Positions 17,784 to 24,553 of a DNA stretch of 64,000 nucleotides are shown one piece after another. A model generated the notes under the pieces. It was not told the origin of the DNA and ran no database searches. It saw only the letters and a program-made list of their open reading frames with translations. The position numbers and the translations under genes were made by a program. Position 1 is the stretch's first letter. Every line of letters starts with the position of its first letter. The stretch comes from Acidovorax sp. KKS102 (GTDB lineage: Bacteria; Pseudomonadota; Gammaproteobacteria; Burkholderiales; Burkholderiaceae_C): NCBI RefSeq assembly GCF_000302535.1, contig NC_018708.1:3162001-3226000 (forward strand), given 5' to 3'.

Positions 17784-18635
17784 TTATCCCCGTGCCGTTT
17801 GCGGCACGGGCCGGAAGGTCAGCAGCTCGGCGCCATCCAGTCGCTCGATGCCCAGCACGTAGCCCGGCAGCGACTGCCGCGCGACCAGCGCACGCAGGTC
17901 GCAGGCGAAGTCGTAAGGCTTCGCGGTGCTGCCCGACTTGCGGTGCAGGTGCCTGAAGTCGAACTGCCAGCCGCCCGGCTGGCGCCCACCGTGCTTGCGC
18001 ACCAGCCGGTACAGCCATCGCTCGATCCCGCCCGTCAGCCGGAAATACGCCGGGTCGATGGTCAGCACCAGGGCGGCGTCCATGACGCCGGCAAAGAACC
18101 AGTCCGGCAGGATCAATTCGAGTCCCAAGGGCGTGCCCTTGGCATCGGCCAGCTCCTTCCACTCGTTGATCCACGAGAAGCGATGCAGCCGTCTTCCCGT
18201 GGTCTCGCGGATCGACGTGGCCACCGTCGTGGACTGAAGACGATCCAGCGCGGCCTTGAGGCGCTGGTAGTCGCGCAGCGACGTACCGCGCCCGATGAAG
18301 CGCAGAATCTCGTAGGGCGTGGCCTGCATCAGCCGCGATGGGCGCAAGCCCGCGTCGCGCGCCTCCACGATCTGCGAGGCCGCCCAGATCAGCACGTCCG
18401 CGTCCCAAATCGTCGCGATGCCATGCTCCTGCGTGCCCTCCACGCGGATCGTGATGCCGCTGGCGCGGAAGTCGATAGGCGCCACGCGCCGCGACTTCGC
18501 CAGCGAGAAGAACGGAAAGGCCATCAAGTCCTGGCTGTCGCGCGGCGCCATGTCGCCCGGCAGGGCGCGGAACAGGTCGAGCTGTTCGCGCTCCGGCACG
18601 GGCGGCTGCCGGAACGGCAGCGCAGAGCTGGACAT
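17784..18635 (-). CDS. repA: replication initiator protein RepA (RPA family)
   Basis: A 283-residue replication initiator of the type found in Tn4371-like and other proteobacterial integrative elements. Recognisable parts include LMAFPFFSLAKSRRVAPIDF near the N-terminus, IWAASQIVEARDAG, RFIGRGTSLRDYQRLKAALD and the winged-helix part around RWLYRLVRKHGGRQPGGW. It probably binds the iterons that begin 25 bases beyond its stop codon, allowing limited autonomous replication after excision. The start is taken at the ATG at 18635; an in-frame GTG lies 12 bases upstream and no strong ribosome-binding site is seen. Confidence 0.87.
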   Translation of the reverse strand: MSSSALPFRQPPVPEREQLDLFRALPGDMAPRDSQDLMAFPFFSLAKSRRVAPIDFRASGITIRVEGTQEHGIATIWDADVLIWAASQIVEARDAGLRPSRLMQATPYEILRFIGRGTSLRDYQRLKAALDRLQSTTVATSIRETTGRRLHRFSWINEWKELADAKGTPLGLELILPDWFFAGVMDAALVLTIDPAYFRLTGGIERWLYRLVRKHGGRQPGGWQFDFRHLHRKSGSTAKPYDFACDLRALVARQSLPGYVLGIERLDGAELLTFRPVPQTARG

Positions 18636-18661
18636 GGCGAAGGCCACCCGCGCGCCAGCGG

Positions 18662-18952
18662 TCAGCGCGCACGGCCGTCCGCCGAGTGCTGCTCGGCGTA
18701 TTCGGGATCGGACGTGGTTTCGTAGCTGCGCTCGGCGGCCCAAGCATCGAGGTCAGCCACGGCGTACATAACGCGGCGGCCGAACTTGCGGAACTTGGGG
18801 CCGCCACCTAGCACGCGCTGCTTCTCCAGCGTGCGCGGCGACAGCCGCAGATAGTCGGCGGCTTCGTCGTTGGTCAGATAACGCTGTGGCTGCGCGGCAG
18901 CGGCCGGGTTGGTTGCGAGTGCGGCAGCAGGCCGCAAGGGAGCAGGACGCAT
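18662..18952 (-). CDS. AlpA/excisionase-type helix-turn-helix protein
   Basis: A 96-residue protein with a MerR-like winged helix-turn-helix of the helix_turn_helix_17 type: RYLTNDEAADYLRLSPRTLE, followed by GPKFRKFGRRVMYAVADLDA. Such proteins act as excisionases or as local regulators. The start at 18952 follows GGAGGTTCTCACC. It lies 26 bases upstream of repA on the same strand and is probably co-transcribed with it, so it may control replication. Confidence 0.85.
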   Translation of the reverse strand: MRPAPLRPAAALATNPAAAAQPQRYLTNDEAADYLRLSPRTLEKQRVLGGGPKFRKFGRRVMYAVADLDAWAAERSYETTSDPEYAEQHSADGRAR

Positions 18953-19035
18953 GGTGAGAACCTCCATCGGTTGCAGGGCTCCGGCCACACAGCGCAACCG
19001 GATGGAGGCAGTCTCAGAAAACGAAGCGCTCCTGC

Positions 19036-19785
19036 TCAGGGTCGTTTTGCGTCCCCTTCAAAACGACCCTTCTCAAGCGGTGGGAGGTGTGCTAAGGCGC
19101 GATAGCCGCCGCGCATCAGTGCATCGCCGCGCCGTACCAGGCGGCGCACTTTGGAGCGCAGGCCGCCGTCGCTGTACCAACCGGCCACGGCATCGGTACC
19201 GAACAAGCCCTCCGCCACCTCGCGCAAGGACGCGCCCGCCAGGGTCGCGTCGAGCGCCTGCAAGGTGTGCAGCTCCCGCAGCGCTGCAGGGGGCGGCCTG
19301 GGCCGTGCCATCGGCGCAGGCGTGTCAAGCACATGCGTGGCCCCACGGCCACGATAGGTATGGGCCACGGCCATCCCGTCCTCCACGCCAGGCGCCAGCG
19401 AGAAGCGCAGGCAATGGCCGGGGCTGCGCGCGGTCAGCGCCAGCCCCTTGCCGTCGTGGAGCAGTTGCTTGTGGCCGGGGATGCGCCAGAAGGCGAAGGT
19501 AGCGGCATCCTGCGGCGGATCGGCGTCGGGGTAGAGCTGCACCACGGCCTCATGGCCGGGGAGCCAGGCTGGATGCGCCTCACGCGCATCCAGGGCCGGG
19601 TCTTCCAGCAGACGCAAGCCCCAGTGGTGCGCAGCATCTGGGCGGCTTGCATGGCGCAGCCAGTCGAGCCGGTAGTCGGGATGGCGGCGCAGGTACTCCC
19701 AGGCCAGCGCGAGCGTGTCCAAGCACAGGACGTAGAGGTAGGCGGCGGTCGGATACCAGTGCGCGAGGTGGTGCGGCTCGGCCAT
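19036..19785 (-). CDS. DUF2285-domain putative transcriptional regulator
   Basis: A 249-residue protein with the two-part layout common in integrative elements: an N-terminal region starting AHWYPTAAYLYVLCLDTLAL that contains WEYLRRHPDYRLDW, and a C-terminal DUF2285 with LHTLQALDATLAGASLREVA and GLRSKVRRLVRRGDALMRGG. The C-terminal part looks like a helix-turn-helix, so DNA binding is likely, but no target is known. It is upstream of the AlpA-like gene on the same strand, in the usual order for this backbone. Confidence 0.82.
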   Translation of the reverse strand: MAEPHHLAHWYPTAAYLYVLCLDTLALAWEYLRRHPDYRLDWLRHASRPDAAHHWGLRLLEDPALDAREAHPAWLPGHEAVVQLYPDADPPQDAATFAFWRIPGHKQLLHDGKGLALTARSPGHCLRFSLAPGVEDGMAVAHTYRGRGATHVLDTPAPMARPRPPPAALRELHTLQALDATLAGASLREVAEGLFGTDAVAGWYSDGGLRSKVRRLVRRGDALMRGGYRALAHLPPLEKGRFEGDAKRP

Positions 19786-20126
19786 GACGAAAACTCCCGT
19801 AGAGCAGGACTGCCGTCACAGGGTTCACATGCAAACGTCACCGCATCGAACTAGCATCCAATCGTGAATAAGCTGGTAGATTAGTAACTTGCGTGTCAAG
19901 ACGAAAAGCATCCGATGGATTGCGTGGATCGTCTGAATGCGACGGTGGCGCGCGAGGAAATGCGGCCTCCTGCGATATCCACCGTGCCTCATGGCGCGGC
20001 CGGCGTCATGACCGTTTGCGTCAGGGCAGCACTGGTTTGGTGCAACAGTGCGGACTAAGACCTAACAGGTCTGGAGCAAGACCGAAATAGTCTCAATGCG
20101 CCCGGCTTGGCCGTGGCGCGAGCGGC
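19786..20126. promoter_or_regulatory. non-coding gap with a perfect AGACCT/AGGTCT palindrome
   Basis: About 340 bases without a credible gene. At 20058-20072 AGACCT-AAC-AGGTCT forms a perfect inverted repeat, followed closely by further AGACC/AGTCT half-like units up to 20093. This is the kind of site a small dimeric regulator binds and may serve the DUF2285 gene. Which protein binds is unknown. Confidence 0.4.
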
Positions 20127-20474
20127 TCAATCGAGGACGGAACCGTTCTCCTGGGCCAGCCGCAGGTATTCCGACAACGGGCGCACCGCCCGGAAATACC
20201 GGTCCCGCATCACGGGCTGCTGGCGCGGCCCGACGATGGAAGCGAGGTCGGACAGCTTGATCTCACCCAGCTCGGGCATCCCCAACCCCAGGTCGATCAG
20301 GCCATAGGCCGTGTCGCCATCGGCGGGGTCGAGCGACACCAGCAGCCAGGTGGCGTGCGCGTCCGGGGTGAACAACCGCACCACGGGCAGCGGGTCGATG
20401 ACTTGGCCAGCGGCCCGGACCCGGCCGTATTCCAGCAGTTGCTTGTGCTCGTCCTCGGTGATGAGCCTGTTCAT
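20127..20474 (-). CDS. DUF2958 protein (first copy)
   Basis: A 115-residue DUF2958 protein: MNRLITEDEHKQLLEYG, VVRLFTPDAHATWLLVSLDP, YGLIDLGLGMPELGEIKLSD and RDRYFRAVRPLSEYLRLA are the conserved blocks. The function is unknown; the family is typical of conjugative and integrative elements. The ATG at 20474 follows GAGGGGG, so longer in-frame readings upstream are rejected. A second copy with the same blocks is at 28345. The gene is divergent from the XRE regulator at 20698. Confidence 0.85.
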   Translation of the reverse strand: MNRLITEDEHKQLLEYGRVRAAGQVIDPLPVVRLFTPDAHATWLLVSLDPADGDTAYGLIDLGLGMPELGEIKLSDLASIVGPRQQPVMRDRYFRAVRPLSEYLRLAQENGSVLD

Positions 20475-20495
20475 GGGCACCCCCTCATTCGCACA

Positions 20496-20582
20496 AAACC
20501 GCCGAAGCGCGAAACCGCAAAACCGTATCGGCGGGTTTAAGGAAAGCCACGGAAGCGGCTTTGCGCTTCCGTCCAAAACCGC
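20496..20582. repeat. AAACCGC direct repeats and a nine-base-pair hairpin
   Basis: Between the divergent DUF2958 and XRE genes the unit AAACCG(C/T) recurs at 20496, 20512, 20520 and 20576. A perfect hairpin ACGGAAGCG-GCTTTG-CGCTTCCGT covers 20549-20572. Both look like regulatory or transcript-end structures. A binding protein is not identified. Confidence 0.4.
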
Positions 20583-20639
20583 AGCTACGGATTTCCGTAA
20601 AAGCACAGAAGCGGCAGGCCAGCATGAATGAACACTATA

Positions 20640-20664
20640 GATTGTAGCCCTATAGGGCGCAATC
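20640..20664. promoter_or_regulatory. extended palindrome, likely operator of the XRE regulator
   Basis: GCCCTATAGGGC (20647-20658) is a perfect 12-base palindrome. Outside it GATTG (20640-20644) is matched by CAATC (20660-20664), giving a nearly symmetric 25-base site. It is 33 bases before the XRE start codon, where an autoregulator would bind. A second CTATAG overlaps the left arm at 20635-20640. Confidence 0.55.
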
Positions 20665-20697
20665 GACTGTCATCTTGGATTTTGGGGAGATCCAGGG

Positions 20698-20991
20698 TTG
20701 GCAGCAAAACATACATTGTCGGAGGCACTAAAGACCATCAGGAAAGCGCGTGGATTGAGCCAGGAAGCGTTCTCTGACGTGTCCAGCCGCACCTACATGA
20801 GCACGCTGGAGCGCGACCTGAAGAGCCCCACGTTGAGCAAGCTGGCCGAGCTGTGCGAAGTCATGGAAGTGCATCCGCTCACGCTGCTGACGCTGGCTTA
20901 TGCGGGCGACAACCTGCAGCAGGCCGATCAGCTTCTGGCGCAGGTGCGCCAGGAGTTGGAGACTGTGGCGAAAAAGAGTGACAGGCCATAG
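20698..20991 (+). CDS. XRE-family helix-turn-helix regulator
   Basis: A 97-residue DNA-binding protein close in size to controller proteins of restriction systems. The helix-turn-helix reads LSEALKTIRKARGLSQEAFS and SRTYMSTLERDLKSPTLSKL, followed by a short helical tail. It starts with TTG at 20698 after a GGGGAGATCCAGG stretch; no ATG is available before the fold. It is the only plus-strand gene in the backbone and faces the DUF2958 gene across repeats and a palindrome. It probably regulates itself and one or both backbone transcripts. Confidence 0.82.
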   Translation: MAAKHTLSEALKTIRKARGLSQEAFSDVSSRTYMSTLERDLKSPTLSKLAELCEVMEVHPLTLLTLAYAGDNLQQADQLLAQVRQELETVAKKSDRP

Positions 20992-21213
20992 CGCGCTGGC
21001 GCTGGCATGGCCGATCCGGCTCAGCCGGTTCGGGGTGTCGAGGGGCGCCAAGCTCTGCGCGGCGGGGATAGCCCGCAGGGCTTTCCCCCGGAGGCAAGCG
21101 AAGCGCGCAGCGCCGCAGGCGCGAAGGCGGGAGGGATTGAAGCCGAATGGCCGTGACGCCGCAGGTGGCACGGGGCGCAGCCCGCAAAGCCCCGTGGTGC
21201 GCAGCACCGACCC
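20992..21213. repeat. dispersed structured repeat, copy A
   Basis: About 220 non-coding bases that recur at 22220-22445 with most positions unchanged. Hairpin CCGGC-TCA-GCCGG, a compound hairpin GGGGATAGCCC-GCA-GGGCTTTCCCC (21063-21088) and GGTGC-GCA-GCACC can be drawn. In copy B the outer hairpins keep their stems but have different loops. The copy begins directly after the XRE stop codon. It may be a structured RNA, a transcript end or a repeat of the element. Confidence 0.6.
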
Positions 21214-21356
21214 GCCCGCATCTACATCTGCAAACTCAAATCGCGAACCTGCCGCCAGGCGATTTATGGCGGGCCAGACATCTCCTGGCCTTGCCCCTGA
21301 GCAGCACTACATAAACAGCACTGCGCCCCGCCGCAAAGGGCGGGGCGCGGCGGCCG

Positions 21357-21671
21357 TCAGGCCGCCTGGGGCTTGCTGCGCGACCAGATCAGGTCGTGCG
21401 TGCCGTCCTCGCCTTCGATCAGGCGGGCATAGACCGTGGCCGGGAACGAAGGATCGTCGAGGGTCACCGATACGTAGCTCCGGCCGGCCTCGCTGGTCTT
21501 CTTCCATGCCGCGCCGATGTCGTGGCTGGCGGCCTGGACGCGGAAGTCCGGGGCTTTCTCGTTGTCCCCCTTGTCGTTGGGCACCAGCTTGAGCTTGACG
21601 TTGAGCATCAGGGTGCGAAGCGTGCCGGTGAAGCCGTCTTTGTCTGCGGTGAAGCTGCCGATGTTGGCCAT
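21357..21671 (-). CDS. DUF736 protein
   Basis: A 104-residue DUF736 protein, widespread in integrative conjugative elements and of unknown function. It opens [20 protein letters not shown] and includes [20 protein letters not shown] and [20 protein letters not shown]. It is a compact beta-rich protein without a signal peptide or membrane helix. The ATG at 21671 follows AAGGAGTTTCATC. The gene lies between copies A and B of the structured repeat. Confidence 0.88.
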   Translation of the reverse strand: MANIGSFTADKDGFTGTLRTLMLNVKLKLVPNDKGDNEKAPDFRVQAASHDIGAAWKKTSEAGRSYVSVTLDDPSFPATVYARLIEGEDGTHDLIWSRSKPQAA

Positions 21672-22219
21672 GATGAAACTCCTTTTGGTTGAACAAGGTT
21701 CGCGCCCATCGCGTCCTTGTTGTGATCCGGTCGGCGGGGGACGGGCGGGCTGCACCGCTTGCGGTCGAAACGCAGTGGAGAGCCGGGAGGCGAAAAGAAT
21801 TTGGCCCGCGAGGAATGCGCGCAGCGCAGGGGAAATTGTTTTCGCCGGACGGTTGCAGCCATGAAGCCCGAGGCGCAGCCGCGCCACCGCCAGGATTCAC
21901 AACAACACAAGGACGCCTTGGGCCGAACCGCTCCAAAAGGAGATGGGGCCGACTCGGCATCCCCGCACGAAGGCTGCACCGGCTCGCTCCCAAACGCGGG
22001 CCAGGTCAAGACCCCAACGACAGGCGCGAAAGCCCCTGCCGAACTTTGCGGTGCCAGTCTTGAGGCGTGGCGTGGAAGCTCCATAGCGATGCCGGGCGGG
22101 ATGTCCATGAACCGTCCTTCGTGACGTGATGGGCAAGAACCGCCAGCGTTGAGGACGGCGCGCATTCGCACAACCTGCCGCAGCAAGCCTCGGCGTACCC
22201 GTCACGCCCTGCCGGTTGC
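21672..22219. other. non-coding stretch with a long imperfect inverted repeat
   Basis: No convincing gene between DUF736 and repeat copy B. GGCGAAAAGAATTT (21789-21802) pairs with AAATTGTTTTCGCC (21833-21846) with one mismatch around a 30-base loop. Open frames here are low-complexity readings of GC-rich DNA without ribosome-binding sites. Confidence 0.4.
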
Positions 22220-22445
22220 GGCGGGGGCGCTGGCCCGGCCGATCCGGCAACGCCGGTTCGGCGGTATTCGAGGGGCGCCAAGCTGCGCGCGGCGGGGATA
22301 GCCCGTAAGGCTTTCCCCTGGAGGCAAGCGGAGCGCGCAGCGCCGCAGGCGCGAAGATGTGAGTGGATTGAAGCCGGATGGCCGTGACGGCGAAGTCGGC
22401 ACGGGGCGCAGCCCGAAAGCCCGGCGGTGCATCGCACCGACACGC
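22220..22445. repeat. dispersed structured repeat, copy B
   Basis: Second copy of the element at 20992-21213, in the same orientation. It keeps GAGGGGCGCCAAGCT, GCGGCGGGGATAGCCCG, GGAGGCAAGCG and GAGCGCGCAGCGCCGCAGG blocks. Hairpins CCGGC-AAC-GCCGG and GGTGC-ATC-GCACC have the same stems as in copy A but other loops. Shorter related pieces are visible near 27840-27960. Confidence 0.6.
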
Positions 22446-22588
22446 TCAATCATCTTGGGCGCCGTATCAAAAGCCACAGGGAGCACGACGCCAGAGAACG
22501 GCCCATGCTGCCCCTCACAGCAGGTCAAACCTGTTGCTCGATGAGTTGACCTACGAGGGGCAACTCTCGGTCGCGATTCGCCTCGGTT

Positions 22589-23944
22589 CTATTCTTTGAC
22601 TGAAATCAGAGTAACGGAGCCGAATGGTTGCCACTCGGGGACGCGCGACACAAGTTGTCCGTCGCCCCGCAGCCAGTGGTGCGCAGCCCCCGGAAGCATT
22701 TCAGGGCGCAGTGGGTACGCAGCATTTGGATTGTGATACACGTCCATTCCCTCCATCCAAGTCTCACTGTAGTCAGGAGAGTTCACATTGTGAATAAAGG
22801 TCGTCGGCAGCTCCGAGTTCGGATCACGGTTGGCGGCAGTCCCTTCGCGTACCAGTTGGACACGATTGGAACCAAAGCCCGCAAGGACTCCCATGCGGTT
22901 GAACTTGGAGATGGTGGCACTTGCGTTGGAAATCACAGCGCTGATGTTCTCTGCACCAGGCAACGCAAAGAAGCCGGATGCCACGGTCTTCGGCCCCCAG
23001 ACATGGGTTGCGATCTTCGTTGGGGTGATGACGAGTTTGTCCTCGGCATCCTTATGCCAGTCCCACACCCTTCCGTACAGGTAGATAGGTAGCGCCGTCC
23101 TGCTCATGACCATGGAGTTAGGAGCGTGGAAGTCCTGGATGGCGAATACGAGCGGACGATCCTTGACGTTCTCCTTTTCCCAGTATTTCTTGCCGAGTTT
23201 GGCGGTCAGCGGTCCCGCATATCGGATAGGCATGTACTGCCTCTGAAATTCCTGTATCTGCTCATTCGTATCCAGAGGCGGAGGCGGCACAAGTTCGCCG
23301 GCGGGAGTGCGACTGGGATTCACGGTGGTGGCTTCAATACAAAACTCACCGAAGGCACTTCTTGCGCAAAAGTCCGGCATGGCGAACGTCTTGTCAAAGA
23401 TGTAGCCGGACTCGACCAGCGCGGCGAACAGGTACAACTCCCACAGTCTGCTGTCGAAGCCAGTTGTCTGAAACTGCTCAACGAAATTGCCGTCCGCGTC
23501 CTCATACCAGCGCATCATGGGTTTCATCAACTCAACGGCGGGTGAGTAGCCCTCAAGCGATCTGATGGTCGCGAAATCGCGATTGAGCTTTGCTTCCGCC
23601 ACGATGGGGGTGAAGAAATCAACGGGCTTGCCCTTCTCGTCGCCCTGCGCTCGCTGTCTTCCGAAGTCATTGTGAATCTTCTCGACAAGTGCAGGCGCCA
23701 TAGCCAAAGCCTCGCCCATCGTCTCGAAGAACTTCGTCATCTCGACCCAGCGATAGCGCTCCTTGAGATCTCGCGCAAGGAGCATCGCCGAGTAGTCGCC
23801 ATCCGTGATGTCCCGAATCACAACGACCAGCACCTCCTCGTCGTATGCCTCAAGCCATCGCACCTCCTCTGCCGCAATGAGTGCGCCTGGCTGCCGGCAG
23901 TACGCAGCAAGCGCCTCGAAGCGAACCTGCTTGATATCTTTCAT
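22589..23944 (-). CDS. uncharacterised 451-residue protein, possible nuclease-like fold
   Basis: Not recognised as a named family with certainty. The start ATG follows GGGAGAGAGGA. The first 150 residues are helical and acidic/basic mixed. Around residues 165-205 the order LWELYLFAALVESGY, then MPDFCARSAFGEFCIEATTV resembles the Glu, Asp and Glu-x-Lys positions of PD-(D/E)xK nucleases, but with Thr in place of Lys. The C-terminal half includes LVFAIQDFHAPNSMVMSRTA and SAVISNASATISKFNRMGVL. Base composition is lower in G+C than the backbone genes around it, so it is probably a cargo gene that entered the backbone. A defence or DNA-processing role is only a guess. Confidence 0.6.
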   Translation of the reverse strand: MKDIKQVRFEALAAYCRQPGALIAAEEVRWLEAYDEEVLVVVIRDITDGDYSAMLLARDLKERYRWVEMTKFFETMGEALAMAPALVEKIHNDFGRQRAQGDEKGKPVDFFTPIVAEAKLNRDFATIRSLEGYSPAVELMKPMMRWYEDADGNFVEQFQTTGFDSRLWELYLFAALVESGYIFDKTFAMPDFCARSAFGEFCIEATTVNPSRTPAGELVPPPPLDTNEQIQEFQRQYMPIRYAGPLTAKLGKKYWEKENVKDRPLVFAIQDFHAPNSMVMSRTALPIYLYGRVWDWHKDAEDKLVITPTKIATHVWGPKTVASGFFALPGAENISAVISNASATISKFNRMGVLAGFGSNRVQLVREGTAANRDPNSELPTTFIHNVNSPDYSETWMEGMDVYHNPNAAYPLRPEMLPGAAHHWLRGDGQLVSRVPEWQPFGSVTLISVKE

Positions 23945-23977
23945 TCCTCTCTCCCAAATGACGGCGGTGTGCTCCGA

Positions 23978-24073
23978 TCAGATATCGAATTTCAGTCCAT
24001 TCAGAACTGCAAGCACATATCCGATAGAAGGCTCGATAGGCCCAGAATTTCCCCTGGCCAGTTGCACATGCAT
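23978..24073 (-). pseudogene. possible remnant of an XRE-type regulator
   Basis: A 31-residue frame reads QLARGNSGPIEPSIGYVLAV followed by LNGLKFDI and a stop, which resembles the end of a helix-turn-helix regulator of the HipB type. It is 33 bases upstream of the 22589-23944 gene on the same strand. No helix-turn-helix is left in frame before it, so it would be a fragment. The match is short and could be chance. Confidence 0.25.
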
Positions 24074-24202
24074 GCACTATGCCGCATGAGTGAGCGGCAG
24101 AAGCAAGGTGCTGTCGCTGTCTGGAATATCGGCCGCGCATGTCAACGTCGCTGGAATTCCAGCGAAGGCGGCCGTGGGGTGACTGTGGGTCGTGGTTTGA
24201 CA

Positions 24203-24234
24203 CCGGGCGCGGCCACCGCCGCGCCCGGATTTTT
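24203..24234 (+). terminator. intrinsic terminator-like hairpin, plus strand
   Basis: CCGGGCGCGG-CCACCG-CCGCGCCCGG is a perfect ten-pair stem followed by ATTTTT. The T-run fits a plus-strand terminator although no plus-strand gene is visible before it; it may serve antisense or read-through transcription. Confidence 0.5.
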
Positions 24235-24239
24235 AAGTT

Positions 24240-24274
24240 CACTGCGCCCAGGGCGGAACGGCCTGGGCGCAGTG
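24240..24274 (-). terminator. thirteen-pair hairpin after the 70-residue gene
   Basis: CACTGCGCCCAGG pairs perfectly with CCTGGGCGCAGTG across nine bases. It lies just beyond the stop of the minus-strand gene at 24285, so it could end that transcript, though the following minus-strand bases (AACTTAAAAA) are not a typical T-run. Confidence 0.4.
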
Positions 24275-24284
24275 CCGACGGTGG

Positions 24285-24497
24285 TTATTCCTTCGTCTCG
24301 ATGATCCACCACACGGCGCGCTGCAAGGCGCGGCCCGCGATGGGGTGAATGTCGGTGAGGTCGGCGCGGGCCGTCCAGCCCGAGGGCGGGCGGTAGCCGC
24401 GCACGTCGCCATCGCCGTGCCAGCGGCGGGCGCGCACGGTGCCGGGGGCGTAGATCGCCGCCATGCGCGGGCGGTTGGTGGTGTTGATGGTGGGCAT
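24285..24497 (-). CDS. small conserved backbone protein, 70 residues, unknown function
   Basis: Starts MPTINTTNRPRMAAIYAPGT and ends HPIAGRALQRAVWWIIETKE. The ATG follows AGGGAGCCGAACC. It is basic and aromatic with no recognised domain. It directly follows the large ParB gene in the same direction, 56 bases away, and is probably part of that transcript. A function cannot be given. Confidence 0.55.
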   Translation of the reverse strand: MPTINTTNRPRMAAIYAPGTVRARRWHGDGDVRGYRPPSGWTARADLTDIHPIAGRALQRAVWWIIETKE

Positions 24498-24553
24498 GGT
24501 TCGGCTCCCTGCGGCAAAGCGCCCCGGCCGGGGGCGCTTGCCTTCGGCATGGG

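Noticed and set aside
22378..22599. A short plus-strand frame ending in LLLDELTYEGQLSVAIRLGS
   Set aside because: It starts inside repeat copy B and only its last 25 residues look protein-like; too short to call a gene fragment.
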